Positions 61,594 to 64,000 of a DNA stretch of 64,000 bases are shown piece by piece. The stretch is from Flavobacterium plurextorum (GTDB lineage: Bacteria; Bacteroidota; Bacteroidia; Flavobacteriales; Flavobacteriaceae), in NCBI RefSeq assembly GCF_002217395.1, contig NZ_MUHD01000034.1, positions 96,687 to 160,686 on the forward strand, in the 5' to 3' direction. How positions within the stretch are numbered: position 1 is the first letter of the stretch; each line of letters begins with the position of its first letter. The notes under the pieces are model-generated. The model did no database searches. It was not told the DNA's origin and saw nothing but the letters and a program-made list of their open reading frames with translations. The position numbers and the translations under genes are program-made.

Positions 61594-61677
61594 TTATATT
61601 TTTTCAAAAAATTCAACTGACATAAAACAAATGGCAAAAAGCACAACGGCCAATGCGAGTAAAAGAAATGTGATCAT
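61594..61677 (-). CDS. 27-aa membrane micropeptide ahead of kdpF
   Basis: This open frame (ATG at 61677, TAA at 61594) encodes one hydrophobic helix beginning MITFLLLALAVVLFAICF and ending EFFEKI. It ends 3 bp before the kdpF start, so the two would be translated together. It resembles KdpF in size and shape, but its tail is different. I do not know a named family for it. It could be a second small subunit or a regulator of the pump; expression is not proven. Confidence 0.6.
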   Translation of the reverse strand: MITFLLLALAVVLFAICFMSVEFFEKI

Positions 61678-61700
61678 AAGATTATTTTAGATTTTAGATT

Positions 61701-61790
61701 TGTGAAATGTTATTTGTGAAATGTGAGATGTAAAATGTTATTTGTGAAAAGTGATAAGTACATTTTACGTTTCACAAATAACATTTCACA
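61701..61790. repeat. 21-bp perfect inverted repeat at the head of kdpF
   Basis: The arms are 61701-61721 and 61770-61790, with TGTGAAATGT and ACATTTCACA at the outer ends. The inner 48 nt contain further half copies. The right arm abuts the stop codon of the 93-aa gene. Confidence 0.85.
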
Positions 61791-62072
61791 CTATACGCCA
61801 GATGCATTAATCTGTTTGATATATTCTGCTTTAAGCGTTTGAGGAAAAAGATGTGAAATATTGCAGTGACGCATTTCCATAAAAGAAGAAACCGAAAAAA
61901 CATACACATTAGAAATGGCGTTTTTAGTTTCGATGCTTCCGCTTACAAATAAACGTTCAGCAAGAGCCAGGCATTTTTTTGCCCGAACGATATTACCCGA
62001 AATAATAGATTTTTTGGTTATCTCAGCAAAGCGTTCAGCTTGTTTGCAGATTGAGGTGACTTGATTTTTCAT
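61791..62072 (-). CDS. 93-aa protein of unknown function at the kdp locus
   Basis: This protein is not recognised. It is mostly helical, with two cysteines (C9, C34) and a helical motif (AKKCLALAERLFVSGSIETKNAISNVYVFSVSSFMEMR, about 31-68) that resembles a TPR-like pair. No signal or membrane segment is seen. It is the first gene after the response regulator and probably the first of the kdp transcript. Its placement suggests a kdp-related role, but this is inference. Confidence 0.6.
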   Translation of the reverse strand: MKNQVTSICKQAERFAEITKKSIISGNIVRAKKCLALAERLFVSGSIETKNAISNVYVFSVSSFMEMRHCNISHLFPQTLKAEYIKQINASGV

Positions 62073-62448
62073 TTGAAATGAATTTTAATGTTCTCTCTCC
62101 TTATGCCAAAATATGTTCCGAAAAAATGAAGTTGTATCTAAAGTGTTGTCAATAAAAGGAATGTAGTTTTGTGCCAAAAAAAAGGCATAAAAAAAGCCTA
62201 TCATTTTGATAAGCTTTTCTCGTTTTGATATGTTATTGTTAAGCTCCAGCAGAGTGTTGCATTTATAGAAAACAACAAGTACAGATATTACATCCTCAGC
62301 GGGGTGATATTTTTTTTGATTGTTTAAGCTCCGCTGGAGCTTTTTATCATTGGCAATAAATAATCTATAAATATGATGCTTCTCCGATGCTTTAAGAATT
62401 GAATTTGCTATTAATATTGAGATTGCTATTTTAGTTGAAATTTGGAAT
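62073..62448. promoter_or_regulatory. Control region of the kdp operon with repeats
   Basis: No gene is seen. The minus strand has two TTTTGGCA elements (about 62103-62110 and 62171-62178), like the -24 half of sigma-54 promoters but without a good -12 half. A hairpin at 62194-62217 (AAAAGC/GCTTTT) is terminator-like. The stretch 62240-62345 starts AGCTCCAGCAGAG and ends AGCTCCGCTGGAGCT, and resembles a repeat known from many Bacteroidota genomes. Confidence 0.45.
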
Positions 62449-63798
62449 TTAATTTTTTTCTATTCCATATTCTTCCAACTTTCGATATAAAGTCGCAATT
62501 CCAATTTCTAATAGTCTAGCTGTTTCTGCTTTATTTCCTTTTGTATAATTCAAAACTTTTTGAATATGAAGTTTTTCAACACTCTGCATTGAGAAAGCTG
62601 ACATTGGTTTTAAACTTTTTTCGGCTTGATGCTGCATTTCGTATGGCAGAACATCCGAGGTTAAAGTATCACCATTATTCAAAATAACGGATCTTTCGAT
62701 AATATTTTTAAGTTCGCGGATGTTTCCAGGCCAGGAATAGTTTTCTAGTTTCTGCAGAAAATCATCTGAAATGTGTAATGTTTTTTTATTTGTTTTTTCA
62801 GAAAATTGCTTCACAAAATGATGCGTTAAGACTGGAATATCTTTAATCCTTTCTCTTAAAGAAGGAAGTTTAATTTCGAAGATATTTAAACGGAAATACA
62901 AATCAGAACGAAAACGATGTTCATCACTTTCTGTTTTTAGATCTCGATTTGTCGCAGCAATTAATCTAAAATTTGATTTTTTTGAGGTAGTATCACCAAC
63001 AGGAATATATTCGCTGGTTTCTAAAACCCGCAATAATTTAGCCTGAAGATCAATTGGCATTTCACCAATTTCATCTAGAAATAAAGTACCGCCGTTAGCC
63101 TCTTCAATAAAACCTTTTTTATCTTTTAAAGCTCCTGTAAAAGCTCCTTGTTTGTGACCAAATAATTCGCTTTCCAAAATTTCTTTGCTGAAAGTACTGC
63201 AGTTTAAAGCCACAAATGATTTTCCTGCACGATTACTGTTTTCATGAATAGCTTGTGCAAAAACTTCTTTTCCAGTTCCAGTTTCGCCTGTAAGTAAAAC
63301 AGTCGAATCTGTTTTGGCTACTTTTTGTGCCAAATCAATTACCTGTTCAAGACCTTTTGATTTTCCAATGATAGTTTTAAACGAATATTTATCATTGATT
63401 CGTTTTTCAAGCTGCTGCACCTTTTTTTGCAAATGCACTTTTTCAACTGCTTTGTAGAGAAGCGGAATAATTTTATCGTTATCATCTCCCTTTACAATAT
63501 AATCAAAAGCACCATTTTTCATAGCCTGAACACCGTCTGGAATATTTCCAAAAGCAGTTAATAAAATAACTTCTGTCAATGGGAAATTTCCCTTTATATT
63601 TTGAAGAAAATCGACACCGTTTCCGTCAGGAAGTTTCACATCACACAAAACGACATCTATATCAGTTTGTTCCAGTTTCTTAAAACCTGATTTTAAATCT
63701 TTGGCTTCGATAACTTCAAAACCTTCTGATTTTATAATACGCGCAAGCAGACTTCTTAGTTTTTCTTCGTCGTCTATAATTAAAATTTTGTGTGTCAT
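62449..63798 (-). CDS. Sigma-54-dependent response regulator (NtrC family)
   Basis: This 449-aa activator has a receiver domain with phosphorylated D53 (VVLCDVKLPDG), an AAA+ domain with Walker A GETGTGKE (171-178), the sigma-54 contact loop GAFTGA (218-223) and Walker B LFLDEIGEM (239-247), and a Fis-type HTH at the C-terminus (about 405-447). It is upstream of, and on the same strand as, the kdp genes. A KdpE gene is absent from the window, so this may be the partner of the split KdpD system. Confidence 0.9.
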   Translation of the reverse strand: MTHKILIIDDEEKLRSLLARIIKSEGFEVIEAKDLKSGFKKLEQTDIDVVLCDVKLPDGNGVDFLQNIKGNFPLTEVILLTAFGNIPDGVQAMKNGAFDYIVKGDDNDKIIPLLYKAVEKVHLQKKVQQLEKRINDKYSFKTIIGKSKGLEQVIDLAQKVAKTDSTVLLTGETGTGKEVFAQAIHENSNRAGKSFVALNCSTFSKEILESELFGHKQGAFTGALKDKKGFIEEANGGTLFLDEIGEMPIDLQAKLLRVLETSEYIPVGDTTSKKSNFRLIAATNRDLKTESDEHRFRSDLYFRLNIFEIKLPSLRERIKDIPVLTHHFVKQFSEKTNKKTLHISDDFLQKLENYSWPGNIRELKNIIERSVILNNGDTLTSDVLPYEMQHQAEKSLKPMSAFSMQSVEKLHIQKVLNYTKGNKAETARLLEIGIATLYRKLEEYGIEKN

Positions 63799-64000
63799 TT
63801 GAAAAAAAGGCTTATCGGAAGTTGTTTTTTGATGTACAAATGTAGGTTTTAAATCATTTTCCTTTTTTGATTCAACGGAAATTATTTTAAAAGTAGAATC
63901 TAGTAGTACAAAATTAAAAATTAAAAAAGACAGAAAAACAACTCACAAACAGATTTTCAATCAGCTTAAATAAAAGCTTTAGCCACAGATTAAAATGATT
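63799..64000 (-). promoter_or_regulatory. Leader of the NtrC-type gene and start of a dispersed repeat
   Basis: TACATTTG on the minus strand (63844-63837) is a -7 box about 40 bp before the start codon. AGCCACAGATTAAAATGATT at the right end of the window matches the repeat seen near 55231. Confidence 0.55.

Noticed and set aside
62240..62345. AGCTCC..GGAGCT repeat as terminator of the NtrC-type gene
   Set aside because: On the minus strand the stem is followed by an A-rich stretch, not a T-run. The T-run is on the plus strand, where no gene ends.
1..64000. CRISPR array, prophage, insertion sequence with transposase, rRNA operon
   Set aside because: None was seen. The repeats found are palindromic or 11-bp tandem, no transposase or phage structural gene is recognisable, and XerC is the housekeeping recombinase.

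Overview
The window looks like a chromosomal segment of a Flavobacterium close to the F. johnsoniae group (Bacteroidota). It is AT-rich, its promoters carry the Bacteroidota -7 box TAnnTTTG, almost no gene has a Shine-Dalgarno sequence, RpoB and RpoC have the family's lengths (1270 and 1436 aa), and many hydrophobic signal peptides end in Q. The species assignment is inference; no rRNA gene, phage, insertion sequence or CRISPR array is visible.

Region 1 (1-11254) is mixed housekeeping: an outer-membrane porin, a PLP enzyme with CBS domains, a DEDDh exonuclease, a DUF2851 protein, a PspC-like peptide, an amino acid permease, a helix-hairpin-helix protein, an acyl-CoA dehydrogenase, ribosomal protein bS21 with a rare strong Shine-Dalgarno, XerC and a ribosome hibernation factor. 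Region 2 (11279-24702) is the ancient translation/transcription block: tRNA-Thr, tRNA-Tyr, tRNA-Thr, tuf, tRNA-Trp, secE, nusG, rplK, rplA, rplJ, rplL, rpoB, rpoC. It starts from one good promoter and has hairpins at several junctions.

Region 3 (24713-42407) holds DUF3467, a cysteine-motif protein, release factor 3, a SurA-like chaperone, a lone MoxR ATPase, two unrelated-class aconitases in tandem, an HxlR regulator divergent from a nitroreductase, a Kelch protein, a LysM/NlpC-P60 wall hydrolase and a second permease.

Region 4 (43691-50973) is a DNA damage-tolerance cluster. A LexA-like HTH-S24 repressor with an Ala-Gly cleavage site is divergent from dinB, a DnaE-type polymerase, an exonuclease/GIY-YIG fusion and AlkB. 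The shared promoter carries three TGTTCY boxes.

Region 5 (52252-63798) is an unusual potassium (Kdp) locus, all on the minus strand: a sigma-54-type response regulator, a 93-aa unknown, a 27-aa membrane micropeptide, kdpF, kdpA, kdpB, kdpC, an outer-membrane porin, a KdpD sensor half and a separate histidine kinase. KdpD is therefore split, and an NtrC-class regulator stands where KdpE would be expected. Nearly every junction here holds a palindromic repeat, whereas the first 40 kb has almost none. The Kdp locus, with its micropeptide and non-standard regulation, and the damage-tolerance cluster are the best candidates for little-described biology.
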